A DNA stretch of 14,847 bases from Betaproteobacteria bacterium HGW-Betaproteobacteria-8 (GCA_002842135.1 PHCD01000039.1:1-14847), one strand, 5' to 3'; shown: positions 1 to 10,590, numbered from the stretch's first letter. Program-made: numbers and translations. Notes: generated from the letters alone by a model not told the origin.

Positions 1-1
1 C

Positions 2-1303
2 ATGGACCGGAATCTCTATGAACGCGCCAACGACTGCCGCTGGTGGGCGCTGACTTCATCTTTCAGGAAAATACTGTCAAAGCCGGAAAGGACTGCAGCG
101 GACATTCATTCCCTAGAAAAAATCCTGGCTTACATCAACGGTCTCTATACCGTATATGACAACCTGGTCATTTTTGACCGTCAAAACAAAATCCTTGCCG
201 TCTCCAATCCTGCTTATGGGGATTGCGTCGGCACGATAATCGAGAGCGAATGGATAAGCCAGTTGAGAGGCACACGCACCACCCAGGAATACGTGGTCTC
301 AAAATTCGAACCGAGCCCACTCTACAATAACAAGCCGACTTATGTTTACGCAGCTGCGATTCGCTCTGAAGACGACATGGGAATAGTCGGCGGAATCGGC
401 ATCGTGTTCGACAGCCAGCCGCAATTTGCCGCCATGTTGCAAGATTCATTGCCAAGAGATGCCGACGGCCACCCGATCAAGGGAAGTTTTACGCTTTATG
501 TAGATAGCGACATGAAAATCATCTCATCCACGCTCAAGGAGTTTGAGGTAGGCAGCGAATTCACGGTACATCCCAATCTCTGCAAAATGGCGGCCGGTGA
601 GGATGCCTTCGATATTGCGATCCATGATGGCCGCTACTATGCGGTCGGCGCATGCTCTTCTGCCGGTTATCGCGAGTACAAGGGCAGGAATGACGCCTAC
701 AAAAACCAGGTCACGGCACTGATTTTCATCCCGCTTGGCAATGCCGTGGAAATTGATGCATTGATTCAAGCCGACCAGTCCTTCCAGCACAACCAGTTCA
801 GGCCAGGCTCAACCGGTGAGGCCAGCAAGGAGGCCAAAGAATACGCCACCTTCTATGTCGGCCAGAACTGGTTTGGCATACCTGCTGCGCAGGTAGTGCA
901 GGCAACGGAACCCTTAAATATCAGGGCAATTCCCGATACGCCGCCTATCCTGCAAGGTGTCCTGCAATACCAGGGCAATGTCATCCCGGTCATGAATATG
1001 GCCGAAATGCTTAAAACCGAGATCAACTCCCCGCCGGAGAGCAGGCAGGTCATCATCATTCAGTCGACAGCCAATTCTCCGCAATTCGGCATTCTGGTGA
1101 GTGCACTCGGCGAAATACCGGCGATTGAGCCGGAGAAGATCAAATCCATTTCCGATATCTTCTTCTGCAAAAGCAATAGCCCTGCAGTAGGCGTCACCCG
1201 CATCTCATCGGACAACGATCAGAACGACATGCTGACCATACTCTCGGCTGAGGACCTGTGGCAGAGGGTCAATGTACTGAGGCTCGCCAGGGAAGCGGCT
1301 TAG
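2..1303 (+). CDS. CheW-domain chemotaxis protein with N-terminal sensory region (5'-truncated by window edge)
   Basis: A 433-residue stretch is visible. It ends in a CheW-like domain at about residues 279-425, seen from the YATFYVGQNWFGIP opening, the VLQYQGNVIPVMNM core and the final LTILSAEDLW strand. CheW domains dock the histidine kinase CheA to chemoreceptor arrays. The preceding 250 residues (for example YDNLVIFDRQNKILAVSNP and GGIGIVFDSQ) look like one or two PAS/Cache-type sensory folds, so the protein probably couples a ligand or redox signal to CheA. The MDRNLYERANDCRWW segment at the very start looks like an internal conserved motif of such proteins. I therefore think the real start lies upstream of the window and that the ATG at position 2 is internal. 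No membrane segment is visible in this part, and no other chemotaxis gene is in view. The C-terminal CheW call is firm; the sensory fold and full domain order are inference. Confidence 0.85.
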   Translation: MDRNLYERANDCRWWALTSSFRKILSKPERTAADIHSLEKILAYINGLYTVYDNLVIFDRQNKILAVSNPAYGDCVGTIIESEWISQLRGTRTTQEYVVSKFEPSPLYNNKPTYVYAAAIRSEDDMGIVGGIGIVFDSQPQFAAMLQDSLPRDADGHPIKGSFTLYVDSDMKIISSTLKEFEVGSEFTVHPNLCKMAAGEDAFDIAIHDGRYYAVGACSSAGYREYKGRNDAYKNQVTALIFIPLGNAVEIDALIQADQSFQHNQFRPGSTGEASKEAKEYATFYVGQNWFGIPAAQVVQATEPLNIRAIPDTPPILQGVLQYQGNVIPVMNMAEMLKTEINSPPESRQVIIIQSTANSPQFGILVSALGEIPAIEPEKIKSISDIFFCKSNSPAVGVTRISSDNDQNDMLTILSAEDLWQRVNVLRLAREAA

Positions 1304-1306
1304 CCA

Positions 1307-1321
1307 GCACTGAATCAGTGC
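1307..1321. repeat. 15-bp near-perfect dyad after the CheW gene
   Basis: GCACTGA-A-TCAGTGC is a palindrome with 7-base arms and a single central base. It starts four bases after the CheW-domain stop codon. The short centre makes it look more like a protein-binding dyad than an RNA hairpin, but it could also act together with the hairpin just downstream. No matching regulator is known to me. Confidence 0.4.
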
Positions 1322-1325
1322 ACCC

Positions 1326-2531
<1,206 letters not shown>

Positions 2532-2592
2532 AATTTTGCGATTGTTTTACTGATATTAATTCCACTTTCAGCGTTTTTGAGAAAGGTTTACC

Positions 2593-2913
2593 GTGTTGAT
2601 TAGTTCCGCTTTTGCCGCCAATACCGCAGCCGCTGCTCCAGACTGGACCAGCTTCCTTCCACTCGTCATTATTTTCGTACTGTTCTGGTTCATGCTGATC
2701 CGTCCACAAATGAAGCAGGCCAAACAGCAGCGCGCCATGATTGCCGCCCTGCAAAAAGGTGACGAAGTTTCAGTAGCCGGTGGCATCATCGGCAAGATCA
2801 CCAAGGTCACCGACGATTTCGTCGATGTTGAAATCGCGCCAGAAATCAGCATCCACGTACAGAAACACGCAGTGCAGACCCTGCTGCCCAAAGGCACCAT
2901 CAAGTCCCTGTAA
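2593..2913 (+). CDS. yajC: Sec translocon accessory subunit YajC
   Basis: Small inner-membrane protein that associates with SecD and SecF in the accessory part of the Sec translocase. The 106 residues show a short N-terminal segment, one hydrophobic helix (about residues 18-36, LPLVIIFVLFWFMLI), then the conserved RPQMKQAKQ and the GDEVSVAGGIIGKITKV region typical of YajC. The start is GTG, supported by GAAAGG six bases upstream (2581-2586); the next codon, TTG, is an alternative. It follows tgt by 61 bases and precedes secD by 77 bases, the conserved order. Confidence 0.95.
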   Translation: MLISSAFAANTAAAAPDWTSFLPLVIIFVLFWFMLIRPQMKQAKQQRAMIAALQKGDEVSVAGGIIGKITKVTDDFVDVEIAPEISIHVQKHAVQTLLPKGTIKSL

Positions 2914-2990
2914 GCAAGCGGCATCTGCCACCTACCAACCACTAAACATTCCAGCCCCGCTGTACTAATGGAATCTACGCGAGTCGTATC

Positions 2991-4820
2991 ATGAACCGTT
3001 ATCCCTTGTGGAAATACCTGCTGGTCGCCTTCTCCCTGATTGTGGCGATCGTCTATTCCCTTCCCAACGTCTTTGGTGAAGCGCCGGCGGTGCAAATCAG
3101 CACCTCCAAAAGCAACCTGACAATCGACACTGCGCTTTTGGAACGTGTAGAGGATGGGTTGAAGCAGGAAGGCATCGCCTATGATGCGATTTTCCTGGAT
3201 GAAAGCGGCATCAAGGTACGTTTCGTCAACCCGGATACCCAGATCAAGGCAAAAGACGTATTGGGGCAGATGCTGGGTAAAGATTACATCATCGCACTGA
3301 ACTTGCTGTCGCAATCCCCAGCCTGGCTGACCAGCATTAATGCCCTGCCCATGTATCTGGGCCTGGACTTGCGCGGCGGCGTGCACTTCCTGCTCGAAGT
3401 CGACATGGACGCTGCGCTGACACAGGCTGCCGAACGCTATGTCGGCGATTTTCGCAGTGCTTTCCGCAAGGAAAAGATCAGCTATCAGGGCATTTCCCGC
3501 GAAGGCCAGGCCGTTCAGATTCGCTTTAACCAGGCGGAAGAGGCGAAAAAGGCGGAAAGAATTATCAGCCGCGACTACATGGACCTGACTGTCAAGGAAA
3601 CCATAGAAGGCAATGAAACCGTACTGACGACCACCTTGAGTGCTGTCGCCAAAAAACGCACCCAGGATTTCGCGCTGAAGCAGAACATCCAGACCCTGCA
3701 TAACCGTATCAATGAATTGGGTGTTGCCGAGCCCATCATCCAACAGCAAGGTGCAAACCGCGTCGTCGTGCAACTACCGGGCGTACAGGACACAGCCAAA
3801 GCCAAGGAGATTCTCGGCCGTACCGCCACGCTGGCCATCCGCATGGTGGACGAAGAGAAAAGCGATGCAGTGACACTGGATAAGGCGTCCAAGGGCCAGG
3901 TGCCTTTCGGTGACGAATTCTTCGTCGACCGCAACGGCCAGCCATTACTCGTGAAGAAGAATGTAGTACTGACCGGCGATTACATCACCGATGCGGGTCC
4001 AGGCATTGACCAGCAGTCCAACGACTCTGTCGTCCACGTCACGCTGGATGGCCGCGGTGCCGGCATCTTCAAGCAGGTCACCCGTGAAAACGTCGGCAAA
4101 CGCATGGCGATCCTGCTGATTGAAAAAGGCGAGGCTGAAGTCATCACCGCCCCTGTCATCCGCGAAGAAATCGGCGGTGGTCGCGTCCAGATTTCAGGCA
4201 TGTCCAGCATCAAGGAAGCCACGGACGTTGCCCTGCTGCTACGCGCCGGTGCACTGGCCGCGCCGATGGAAATCATCGAAGAACGTACGGTTGGGCCAAG
4301 CATGGGTGAGGAAAACATCAAACGCGGCATGAGTTCCGTGCTGTGGGGCTTTGCTGCGATTGCCATCTTCATGATCGCCTACTACATGCTGTTCGGTACA
4401 GTGTCCGTGCTGGCACTGGCCATCAACCTGCTGATGCTGGTTGCTGTCCTCTCCATGCTGCAGGCCACACTGACATTGCCCGGCCTGGCAGCAGTCGCCC
4501 TGACCCTGGGTATGGCGATTGACGCCAACGTGCTGATTAACGAACGTATCCGTGAAGAACTGCACAACGGAAACACACCTCAGGCCTCGATTCAGGCCGG
4601 TTACAGCCGTGCCTGGGACACGATTCTCGACTCCAACATCACTACGCTGATTGCCGGTATCGCCCTCTTCATGTTCGGTTCTGGCCCAGTCAAGGGCTTT
4701 GCTGTTGTTCACGTGCTGGGCATCCTGACCTCCATGTTCAGCGCCGTCGTGGTTTCACGCGCCGTGATCAACCTGATTTACGGTTATCGCCGTAAGGTCG
4801 GCAAACTGTCCATCGGCTAA
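2991..4820 (+). CDS. secD: Protein translocase subunit SecD
   Basis: RND-superfamily inner-membrane protein that, with SecF, uses the proton-motive force to help exported proteins leave the SecYEG channel on the periplasmic side. The 609 residues fit proteobacterial SecD. There is a first membrane helix at about 8-24, then a large periplasmic region with the LGLDLRGG motif at 123-130. A cluster of five more helices follows from about 450 to 597. The proton-relay region MAIDANVLINERIREE has Asp511, the counterpart of the conserved membrane aspartate. The ATG is preceded only by a weak ribosome-binding region. It lies 77 bases after yajC and 38 bases before secF, so the four genes are probably co-transcribed. 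Confidence 0.97.
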   Translation: MNRYPLWKYLLVAFSLIVAIVYSLPNVFGEAPAVQISTSKSNLTIDTALLERVEDGLKQEGIAYDAIFLDESGIKVRFVNPDTQIKAKDVLGQMLGKDYIIALNLLSQSPAWLTSINALPMYLGLDLRGGVHFLLEVDMDAALTQAAERYVGDFRSAFRKEKISYQGISREGQAVQIRFNQAEEAKKAERIISRDYMDLTVKETIEGNETVLTTTLSAVAKKRTQDFALKQNIQTLHNRINELGVAEPIIQQQGANRVVVQLPGVQDTAKAKEILGRTATLAIRMVDEEKSDAVTLDKASKGQVPFGDEFFVDRNGQPLLVKKNVVLTGDYITDAGPGIDQQSNDSVVHVTLDGRGAGIFKQVTRENVGKRMAILLIEKGEAEVITAPVIREEIGGGRVQISGMSSIKEATDVALLLRAGALAAPMEIIEERTVGPSMGEENIKRGMSSVLWGFAAIAIFMIAYYMLFGTVSVLALAINLLMLVAVLSMLQATLTLPGLAAVALTLGMAIDANVLINERIREELHNGNTPQASIQAGYSRAWDTILDSNITTLIAGIALFMFGSGPVKGFAVVHVLGILTSMFSAVVVSRAVINLIYGYRRKVGKLSIG

Positions 4821-4858
4821 CCATCAAATAAACGACCCAGAATACACAGAGCAAAATT

Positions 4859-5794
4859 ATGGAATTTTTCCGGATTAAAAAAGATATTCCCTTCATGAGC
4901 TATGGCCGCCTGACTACGGCCATCTCACTGATCACTTTCATCCTTGCCATTTACTTTCTCGCAGTAAAGGGCTTGAATCTCGGCGTTGATTTTACCGGCG
5001 GCACCATGATGGAAGTCGGCTATCCGCAGGCTGCCAATATCGAAAAAATCCGCACTGCAGTACAAAGCGTTGGACTGAGCGATGTCACCGTGCAGAACTT
5101 CGGTACCAGCCGCGATGTTCTGGTTCGCTTGCCCGTGAAGGAAGGCCTGACGACAGCCCAACTTTCAGAAGAAGTGTTCAGTGCATTGAAGCAAGCGGAT
5201 AGCTCAGTCGTACTGAACCGTGTCGAGTTCGTCGGCCCCCAAGTCGGTCAGGAACTCTATGAGAATGGCGCGTTGGCCTTGTTACTGGTCAGTATCGGCA
5301 TCATGCTCTACCTGTACTTCCGTTTCGAATGGCAATTTGCGCTGGCCGCGATGATCGCCAACTCCCATGACGTTGTCATCATCCTTGGCTTCTTTGCCTT
5401 CTTCCAGTGGGAGTTCAACCTGACCGTGCTGGCTGCGGTTCTTGCCGTGCTGGGTTACTCGGTCAACGAATCGGTCGTGGTGTTTGACCGTATCCGCGAA
5501 AATTTCCGCAAGATGCGCAAGGCTGCACCCAAAGAGATTATCGACAACGCGATTACCCGCACCATGTCACGCACCATCATCACCCACTTCTCCACGCAGC
5601 TGATGGTGCTGTCGATGCTGATCTTTGGTGGTGAAGTGCTGCATAACTTCTCGCTGGCACTGACTATCGGCATTTTGTTCGGTATTTATTCTTCCGTGCT
5701 GGTTGCCAGCCCTATCGTACTTTTCCTCGGTGTCTCGCGCGAGACCTTCGTGCCGCCAGAAAAGAAACCAACCGAAGAAGAAGCGCTGCCCTGA
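4859..5794 (+). CDS. secF: Protein translocase subunit SecF
   Basis: Partner of SecD in the proton-driven accessory complex of Sec export. The 311-residue protein has a first membrane helix at about 18-36, the LNLGVDFTGGTMMEV motif (39-53), a small periplasmic domain, and five membrane helices from about 137 to 292. The NSHDVV (168-173) and GYSVNESVVVFDRIREN (199-215) motifs are visible, including the conserved Asp210-Arg211 pair. The Asn-Glu in SVNES replaces the Asn-Asp more usual in enterobacterial SecF; I believe this is common in betaproteobacteria. The C-terminus is a short charged tail. It ends the tgt-yajC-secDF cluster. Confidence 0.97.
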   Translation: MEFFRIKKDIPFMSYGRLTTAISLITFILAIYFLAVKGLNLGVDFTGGTMMEVGYPQAANIEKIRTAVQSVGLSDVTVQNFGTSRDVLVRLPVKEGLTTAQLSEEVFSALKQADSSVVLNRVEFVGPQVGQELYENGALALLLVSIGIMLYLYFRFEWQFALAAMIANSHDVVIILGFFAFFQWEFNLTVLAAVLAVLGYSVNESVVVFDRIRENFRKMRKAAPKEIIDNAITRTMSRTIITHFSTQLMVLSMLIFGGEVLHNFSLALTIGILFGIYSSVLVASPIVLFLGVSRETFVPPEKKPTEEEALP

Positions 5795-5807
5795 GTCCAT
5801 CGCATTA

Positions 5808-5848
5808 TCGGGCGGGGTGTCCTTGACAAAGCAGGCCATTCCGCCCGA
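5808..5848 (+). repeat. GC-rich inverted repeat after secF, overlapping a perfect -35 hexamer
   Basis: TCGGGCGG (5808-5815) and CCGCCCGA (5841-5848) are exact 8-base complements separated by 25 bases. No T-tract follows, so termination would be weak. The loop contains TTGACA (5823-5828), a perfect -35 hexamer. GACACT (5847-5852), 18 bases on, is only a poor -10. It may be a weak terminator for secF or a promoter region for the next gene; neither is well supported. Confidence 0.3.
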
Positions 5849-5881
5849 CACTAACACCGTCTCTTAACCGAACCCACCCAC

Positions 5882-7141
5882 TTGGACCAGATCCCCATAT
5901 CGATGCAGCTTGGCGCACTCGCCATGCTGCTATTCCTCTCCGCTTTTTTCTCTGTATCCGAAACCAGCCTGATGTCAGTCAACCGTTACCGGTTGCGTCA
6001 TCTGGCCAAAGATGGCCATCGCGGCGCACGGCTTGCCGTCTCATTGCTCAGCAAGACCGACAAACTCCTGGGCATGATCCTGCTTTGCAACAACCTGGCC
6101 AATGCCGCTTCCGCCACACTGGTCACGGTCATCAGTATCAACCTGTTCGGCGAAGGTGAGATCGTCCTCATGTCGGCCACACTGGCCGTCACATTTGCCA
6201 TTCTGGTCTTCAGTGAAATCACACCCAAAGTCTTTGCTGCGGCGCATTCCGAGAAGCTTGCCCTGTTCTGCAGCTATATCCTCTACCCCTTACTGAAACT
6301 GACTTCGCCGGTAGTCTGGTTCGTTAACCTGTTTGTACAAGGGTTACTGAGAACGCTAGGCATCAGGGTCAACTTTGCCGAAACCAGCCATCAGGTCTCG
6401 ATGGAAGAGCTGCGCAGCATCGTGCTCGATGCCGGCAGCTATATCCCGAAAAAACACCGCACCATTCTGCTCAATCTGTTCGAGCTGGAAAAAATCACCG
6501 TCGACGATGTCATGATCGCGCATACGCAGATCGAATCCATCAATTTCGATGCCCCGCTGGAAGACATCCTGCAGCAGCTTTCAACCAGTCACCACACCCG
6601 GCTGCCGGTGAAGGAAGGCCCAGCCGAGGAGATCATTGGGATCCTGCACATACGCAAGGTAATGAACCAGCTGCGCGATGGCGACCTGGACATGGAGGCA
6701 CTGCATGAGATCATGACTGAGCCCTACTTCGTTCCATCCGGCACGCCGCTCTATACCCAAATGCAGCAATTCCAGGAAAACCGGCAACGCATTGCCCTGG
6801 TCGTCGATGAATATGGCGAACTGAGGGGCCTGATCAGCCTGGAAGACATCCTGGAAGAAGTCATTGGCGAATTCACCACACAATCGCCTTTGCGCATGAG
6901 TTCATATCACCAGGAAGAAGATGGCAGCTGGATCGTTGATGGCAGCAGCAGCCTGCGTGACCTGAACAAAAAGCTGGGCCTCAGCTTTCCGCTTGACGGA
7001 CCACGCACCATGAATGGACTCGTGCTGGAGCATTTTGAAGATATCCCCGAGCCCAACACCAGTTTCAAGATCGGCACCCACCGTCTGGAAGTTCTGCAGA
7101 CCCAGGACAGAATCGTAAAAAGCGTCCGCATCTACCCATAA
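5882..7141 (+). CDS. HlyC/CorC family membrane protein (DUF21/CNNM, tandem CBS, CorC C-terminal domain)
   Basis: Integral membrane protein of the CorB/CorC/CNNM group, implicated in Mg2+ or Co2+ handling; older haemolysin labels are historical. In the 419 residues I see a DUF21 membrane domain at about 5-190 with four hydrophobic stretches and the SAFFSVSETSLMSVNRYRLRHL opening. A CBS pair follows at about 208-265 and 272-330 (GLISLEDILEEVIGEF closes the second), then a C-terminal CorC/HlyC domain at about 343-419 (DGSWIVDGSSSLRDLN). CBS domains in this family bind adenine nucleotides. The start is TTG at 5882, chosen because relatives have a short charged N-terminus before the first helix. 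The in-frame ATG at 5903 is an alternative, and neither has a good Shine-Dalgarno. It stands between secF and clpS on the same strand. Transport direction and substrate cannot be told from sequence. Confidence 0.92.
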   Translation: MDQIPISMQLGALAMLLFLSAFFSVSETSLMSVNRYRLRHLAKDGHRGARLAVSLLSKTDKLLGMILLCNNLANAASATLVTVISINLFGEGEIVLMSATLAVTFAILVFSEITPKVFAAAHSEKLALFCSYILYPLLKLTSPVVWFVNLFVQGLLRTLGIRVNFAETSHQVSMEELRSIVLDAGSYIPKKHRTILLNLFELEKITVDDVMIAHTQIESINFDAPLEDILQQLSTSHHTRLPVKEGPAEEIIGILHIRKVMNQLRDGDLDMEALHEIMTEPYFVPSGTPLYTQMQQFQENRQRIALVVDEYGELRGLISLEDILEEVIGEFTTQSPLRMSSYHQEEDGSWIVDGSSSLRDLNKKLGLSFPLDGPRTMNGLVLEHFEDIPEPNTSFKIGTHRLEVLQTQDRIVKSVRIYP

Positions 7142-7197
7142 GTTACAGCAGCAACTCAGGGCAACTACCGGCCTCTCTACCTGTCTGATTTTCATAC

Positions 7198-7225
7198 TTG
7201 AATTTTTTCAGATTAGGCTCAAAAT
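7198..7225 (+). promoter_or_regulatory. Possible promoter for clpS-clpA
   Basis: TTGAAT (7198-7203) and CAAAAT (7220-7225), 16 bases apart, each match four of six consensus bases and end 11 bases before the clpS ATG. The region is A+T-rich relative to the flanking genes. The short distance to the start codon would give a very short leader, which lowers confidence. Confidence 0.3.
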
Positions 7226-7236
7226 AGAAGTGACAT

Positions 7237-7548
7237 ATGGCCAATACCGAGCATCAGGACAACGCATTAGCAGAAACAAGGACAGCAAAGCCCAAGCCGC
7301 CGTCCATGTACAAAGTCATTCTGTTGAATGACGATTACACGCCAATGGAATTTGTGGTGGATGTGATACAGCGATTTTTTAACAAATCGCGTGAACAAGC
7401 GACGCAGATTATGCTCAAAGTTCATACGGAAGGTGCTGGTGTATGCGGGGTTTACCCCCATGGCATTGCCGAAACCAAAATGAACCAGGTGATGAATTAC
7501 GCGCAGGAACACCAGCATCCCCTGCAATGTGTCATGGAAATTGCTTAA
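7237..7548 (+). CDS. clpS: ATP-dependent Clp protease adaptor ClpS
   Basis: Adaptor that recognises N-degron substrates (N-terminal Leu, Phe, Tyr, Trp) and hands them to ClpA for degradation by ClpAP. The 103-residue protein has a flexible N-terminal extension (1-22) that in the family engages ClpA. A conserved core follows: [16 protein letters not shown] (25-40) with the Asn-Asp-Asp that binds the substrate amino group, the VHTEG region with His63, and the closing [10 protein letters not shown]. The start is ATG; the usual length and position make it secure. clpA follows after 98 bases on the same strand, the standard proteobacterial pairing. Confidence 0.97.
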   Translation: MANTEHQDNALAETRTAKPKPPSMYKVILLNDDYTPMEFVVDVIQRFFNKSREQATQIMLKVHTEGAGVCGVYPHGIAETKMNQVMNYAQEHQHPLQCVMEIA

Positions 7549-7646
7549 GTTTTAGTGCAAAACAGCCGTTCCATGTTTTAACAGTCTGAACAAAGTGTAG
7601 TTTGCAGTACCCCGCAATCCAAGTTTGAATGACCAAGGTGCCCAAG

Positions 7647-9926
7647 ATGATAGCGCAAGAATTAGAAGTCTCTCTCCACATGGCCTTTATGGACGCTCGT
7701 CAGAAGCGTCACGAGCTGATTACAGTAGAGCATCTCTTACTGGCCATGATCGACAATCCGACGGCAGCGGATGTCTTGCGTTCATGTGGTGCCAATCTCG
7801 ACACACTGCGTAGTGAACTCAACAATTACATCGAGGAACATACCCCGGTTGTTGACGGCACCGAAGAAGTCGACACGCAACCGACACTTGGCTTCCAGCG
7901 CGTCATCCAGCGTGCCATCCTGCATGTGCAGTCCTCCGGCAAGAAGGAAGTCACCGGCGCCAACGTACTGGTCGCCATTTATGGCGAGAAAGATTCGCAT
8001 GCGGTGTTTTTCCTGCATCAGCAAGGAGTGACACGTCTCGATGTGGTCAACTTCATCTCCCACGGTGTCGCCAAGGTCGGCGAAGACAACGCCAAACGCA
8101 CTGAAACGGAGCAGGAAGCCGAAGTTGACACCTCACCAGCAGGCGCACTGGAAAGCTACACCCTTAACCTGAACCAGCAGGTCGCCGCCGGCAAGATCGA
8201 CCCGCTGATTGGCCGTGCTTTGGAAATCGAACGTGTGGTCCAGACCCTGTGCCGTCGTCGCAAAAACAATCCGCTGCTGGTTGGCGAGGCTGGCGTCGGC
8301 AAGACGGCTATCGCCGAAGGCTTGGCACGTCGCATAGTCGAAGGCAATGTGCCCGAGGTGCTGGAAAACTCGGTCATCTACTCACTGGACATGGGTGCCC
8401 TGCTCGCAGGCACCAAATACCGGGGAGACTTTGAGCAACGTCTCAAAGCCGTCATGAAAAAGCTGCAGGAACAGCCTAATGCCATTCTCTTTATTGATGA
8501 GATTCATACTCTGATTGGCGCCGGTTCTGCTAGTGGCGGCACGTTGGATGCCTCCAACCTGCTCAAGCCGGCGCTGTCGAACGGCACGCTGAAATGCATA
8601 GGCGCGACAACCTACCAGGAATATCGCGGCATTTTCGAGAAAGACCATGCACTCTCCCGCCGCTTCCAGAAAGTGGACGTGACCGAGCCTAGCATCATCG
8701 AAACCGTCGAGATTCTTAAAGGCCTGAAATCGCGCTTTGAGGACCACCACAAGGTGAAATACTCAGCCAGTGCGCTTTCCACGGCTGCTGAACTATCCGC
8801 CAAATACATCAATGACCGTCATCTGCCGGACAAGGCCATCGACGTCATCGATGAGGCCGGTGCGGCACAGCGCATCCTGCCAAAATCGAAGCAGAAGAAG
8901 ATTATCGGCAACAAGGAAATCGAGGACATCATCGCCAAGATTGCCCGCATCCCGCCGAAGAACATCAGCAGCGACGACCGTACCGCGCTGAAGACGCTGG
9001 ATCGTGATTTGAAATCCGTCGTATTCGGTCAGGACAAGGCGATCGAGGTACTGGCCTCGGCCATCAAGATGGCACGTAGCGGCCTCGGCAGCTCGCAGAA
9101 ACCGATCGGCTCCTTCCTGTTCTCCGGCCCGACCGGCGTCGGCAAGACCGAAGTGGCTCGCCAGCTGGCCTACACATTGGGCATAGAACTGATTCGCTTC
9201 GACATGTCCGAGTACATGGAGCGTCATGCCGTGTCACGCCTGATCGGCGCGCCTCCGGGCTATGTCGGCTTCGACCAGGGCGGTCTGCTGACCGAAGCCA
9301 TCAGCAAGCAGCCTTACTGCGTACTGTTGCTGGACGAAATCGAAAAGGCACACCCGGATATCTTCAATATCCTGCTGCAGGTGATGGATCATGGCACCCT
9401 GACCGACAACAACGGTCGCAAAGCGGATTTCCGCAACGTCACCATCATCATGACGACCAATGCCGGGGCAGAATCCATCTCCAAGACCAGCATCGGCTTT
9501 ACACAAAACAGCAGCGTGGGCGACGAGATGGGCGACATCAAACGCCTGTTCAGCCCCGAGTTCCGCAACCGCCTGGACGCCATCGTCTCATTCGCACCAT
9601 TGTCTGAAGAAGTCATCATGCGCGTGGTCGATAAATTCCTCATGCAACTGGAAGATCAACTGCATGAGAAGAAAGTCGAAGTCACATTTAGCGATGCACT
9701 GAAGGCTTACCTCGGCAAGAAGGGTTTTGACCCATTGATGGGTGCACGCCCGATGGCAAGGTTGATTCAGGACACGATACGCCGCGCTCTAGCGGATGAA
9801 TTGCTATTCGGCAAGCTGGTGAACGGTGGCCAGGTCGGCGTTGATATCGACCAGGACGACAACATCAAACTGACGTTTGGCGAACATTCAAAAACTGCCA
9901 AGGAAACCGCGACAGCTACCAACTAG
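7647..9926 (+). CDS. clpA: ATP-dependent Clp protease ATP-binding subunit ClpA
   Basis: AAA+ unfoldase of the ClpAP protease. The 759 residues nearly equal E. coli ClpA. The N-domain (1-140, [14 protein letters not shown] start) binds ClpS. AAA-1 has Walker A GEAGVGKT (213-220) and Walker B FIDEIH (282-287). AAA-2 has Walker A GPTGVGKT (494-501), Walker B LLLDEIE (560-566) and the FRNRLD arginine region (639-644). The ClpP-docking loop is Ile-Gly-Phe (616-618). A spacer at about 141-165 is rich in Glu, Asp and Thr. I chose the ATG at 7647 because homologues begin MxxQELE and AAGGTG lies six bases upstream (7635-7640). The in-frame ATG at 7629 would add six residues. No clpP is in the window, as expected, because clpP is usually elsewhere with clpX. 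Confidence 0.97.
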   Translation: MIAQELEVSLHMAFMDARQKRHELITVEHLLLAMIDNPTAADVLRSCGANLDTLRSELNNYIEEHTPVVDGTEEVDTQPTLGFQRVIQRAILHVQSSGKKEVTGANVLVAIYGEKDSHAVFFLHQQGVTRLDVVNFISHGVAKVGEDNAKRTETEQEAEVDTSPAGALESYTLNLNQQVAAGKIDPLIGRALEIERVVQTLCRRRKNNPLLVGEAGVGKTAIAEGLARRIVEGNVPEVLENSVIYSLDMGALLAGTKYRGDFEQRLKAVMKKLQEQPNAILFIDEIHTLIGAGSASGGTLDASNLLKPALSNGTLKCIGATTYQEYRGIFEKDHALSRRFQKVDVTEPSIIETVEILKGLKSRFEDHHKVKYSASALSTAAELSAKYINDRHLPDKAIDVIDEAGAAQRILPKSKQKKIIGNKEIEDIIAKIARIPPKNISSDDRTALKTLDRDLKSVVFGQDKAIEVLASAIKMARSGLGSSQKPIGSFLFSGPTGVGKTEVARQLAYTLGIELIRFDMSEYMERHAVSRLIGAPPGYVGFDQGGLLTEAISKQPYCVLLLDEIEKAHPDIFNILLQVMDHGTLTDNNGRKADFRNVTIIMTTNAGAESISKTSIGFTQNSSVGDEMGDIKRLFSPEFRNRLDAIVSFAPLSEEVIMRVVDKFLMQLEDQLHEKKVEVTFSDALKAYLGKKGFDPLMGARPMARLIQDTIRRALADELLFGKLVNGGQVGVDIDQDDNIKLTFGEHSKTAKETATATN

Positions 9927-9952
9927 AAACTCACTGAAGGCCTGCTACTTGC

Positions 9953-10008
9953 AACAGCCTGGCTCAAGCGACTTAATTGTCGCTTTGCTGCCAGGCTGTT
10001 TGTTTTTG
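9953..10008 (+). terminator. Two-tier intrinsic terminator of clpA, overlapping the 3' end of the convergent GST gene
   Basis: Outer arms AACAGCCTGGC (9953-9963) and GCCAGGCTGTT (9990-10000) pair perfectly over 11 bases. Inside them AAGCGAC (9966-9972) pairs with GTCGCTT (9979-9985) around a TTAATT loop. The plus strand continues with TGTTTTTG, a T-rich tail suited to intrinsic termination after clpA. The minus-strand GST gene ends at 9973, so its last codons and stop are part of the hairpin. The opposite strand has no T-tract after the hairpin, so termination seems directed at clpA. Confidence 0.85.
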
Positions 10009-10590
10009 CATGACATCATTGAACAGATTGGAAGCCAGCAGCCCAGCCAGCCACTGACGCAAACGCGGATAAGTCGCCGTCGCAAACCAGTCCGCATCCA
10101 CCATGGAAAACTGGCGGATGAACGGGAATATGGCCACATCCGCCTGAGTCAGTTTATCTGACAACAAATAAGCATGTTCGGCCAGCAAAGCTTCCAGCCT
10201 GGCAAGGAATTGCTCACCCTGCTGTCGATATGCTTCCGCACTTCGCTCAGGAAAACGCGTTGCGTATTTGTACTGATCCAGCGCCCGCTTGAAGCTGCCG
10301 TCATTCTCTGCAATCAGCTCATGAAACCGGCTGTCTTCCGTCAACCAGCCATCCGGATCATTCCGGGAAAGCGCCCAGGCCATGATATCCATGCTCTCAT
10401 CAATGACCTTGCCATCTGGCAGCACGAGCACAGGCACCGTGCCCTTGGGCGAAACTGCCAGCATATGGCGGGGTTTGTCCCTCAGGACGATTTCACGAAT
10501 CTCGACGTCTATACCGGCATAGCGCAAAGCCATGCGCGCCCTCATCGCATAAGGGCAGCGACGGTAGGAATAGAGCATCGGCTCTGTCAT
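9973..10590 (-). CDS. Glutathione S-transferase-like protein with N-terminal CPY motif
   Basis: A 205-residue cytosolic GST-fold protein. The N-terminal thioredoxin-like half (about 4-80) starts YSYRRCPYAMRARMAL, with Cys12 at the position used for catalysis by cysteine-type GSTs. It carries the cis-proline loop GTVPVL (Pro53) and the glutathione-contact pair Glu65-Ser66. The C-terminal helical half (90-200) includes LSDKLTQADVAIFPFIRQF, the usual N-capping-box region. Likely activities are glutathione-dependent thiol transfer or deglutathionylation rather than classical conjugation; that is inference from the CPY motif. The ATG overlaps the upstream gene's TGA as ATGA, which decides the start and suggests translational coupling. 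A longer in-frame reading to 10740 lies inside that gene and is not credible. The 3' end lies in the clpA terminator hairpin. Confidence 0.88.
   Translation of the reverse strand: MTEPMLYSYRRCPYAMRARMALRYAGIDVEIREIVLRDKPRHMLAVSPKGTVPVLVLPDGKVIDESMDIMAWALSRNDPDGWLTEDSRFHELIAENDGSFKRALDQYKYATRFPERSAEAYRQQGEQFLARLEALLAEHAYLLSDKLTQADVAIFPFIRQFSMVDADWFATATYPRLRQWLAGLLASNLFNDVMQKQTAWQQSDN

Noticed and set aside
2568..3773. 401-residue open frame on the minus strand opposite yajC and secD
   Set aside because: It lies entirely antisense to two unambiguous, conserved genes, has no recognisable domain or ribosome binding site, and its composition (many Gln, His, Asp) is typical of a shadow frame.
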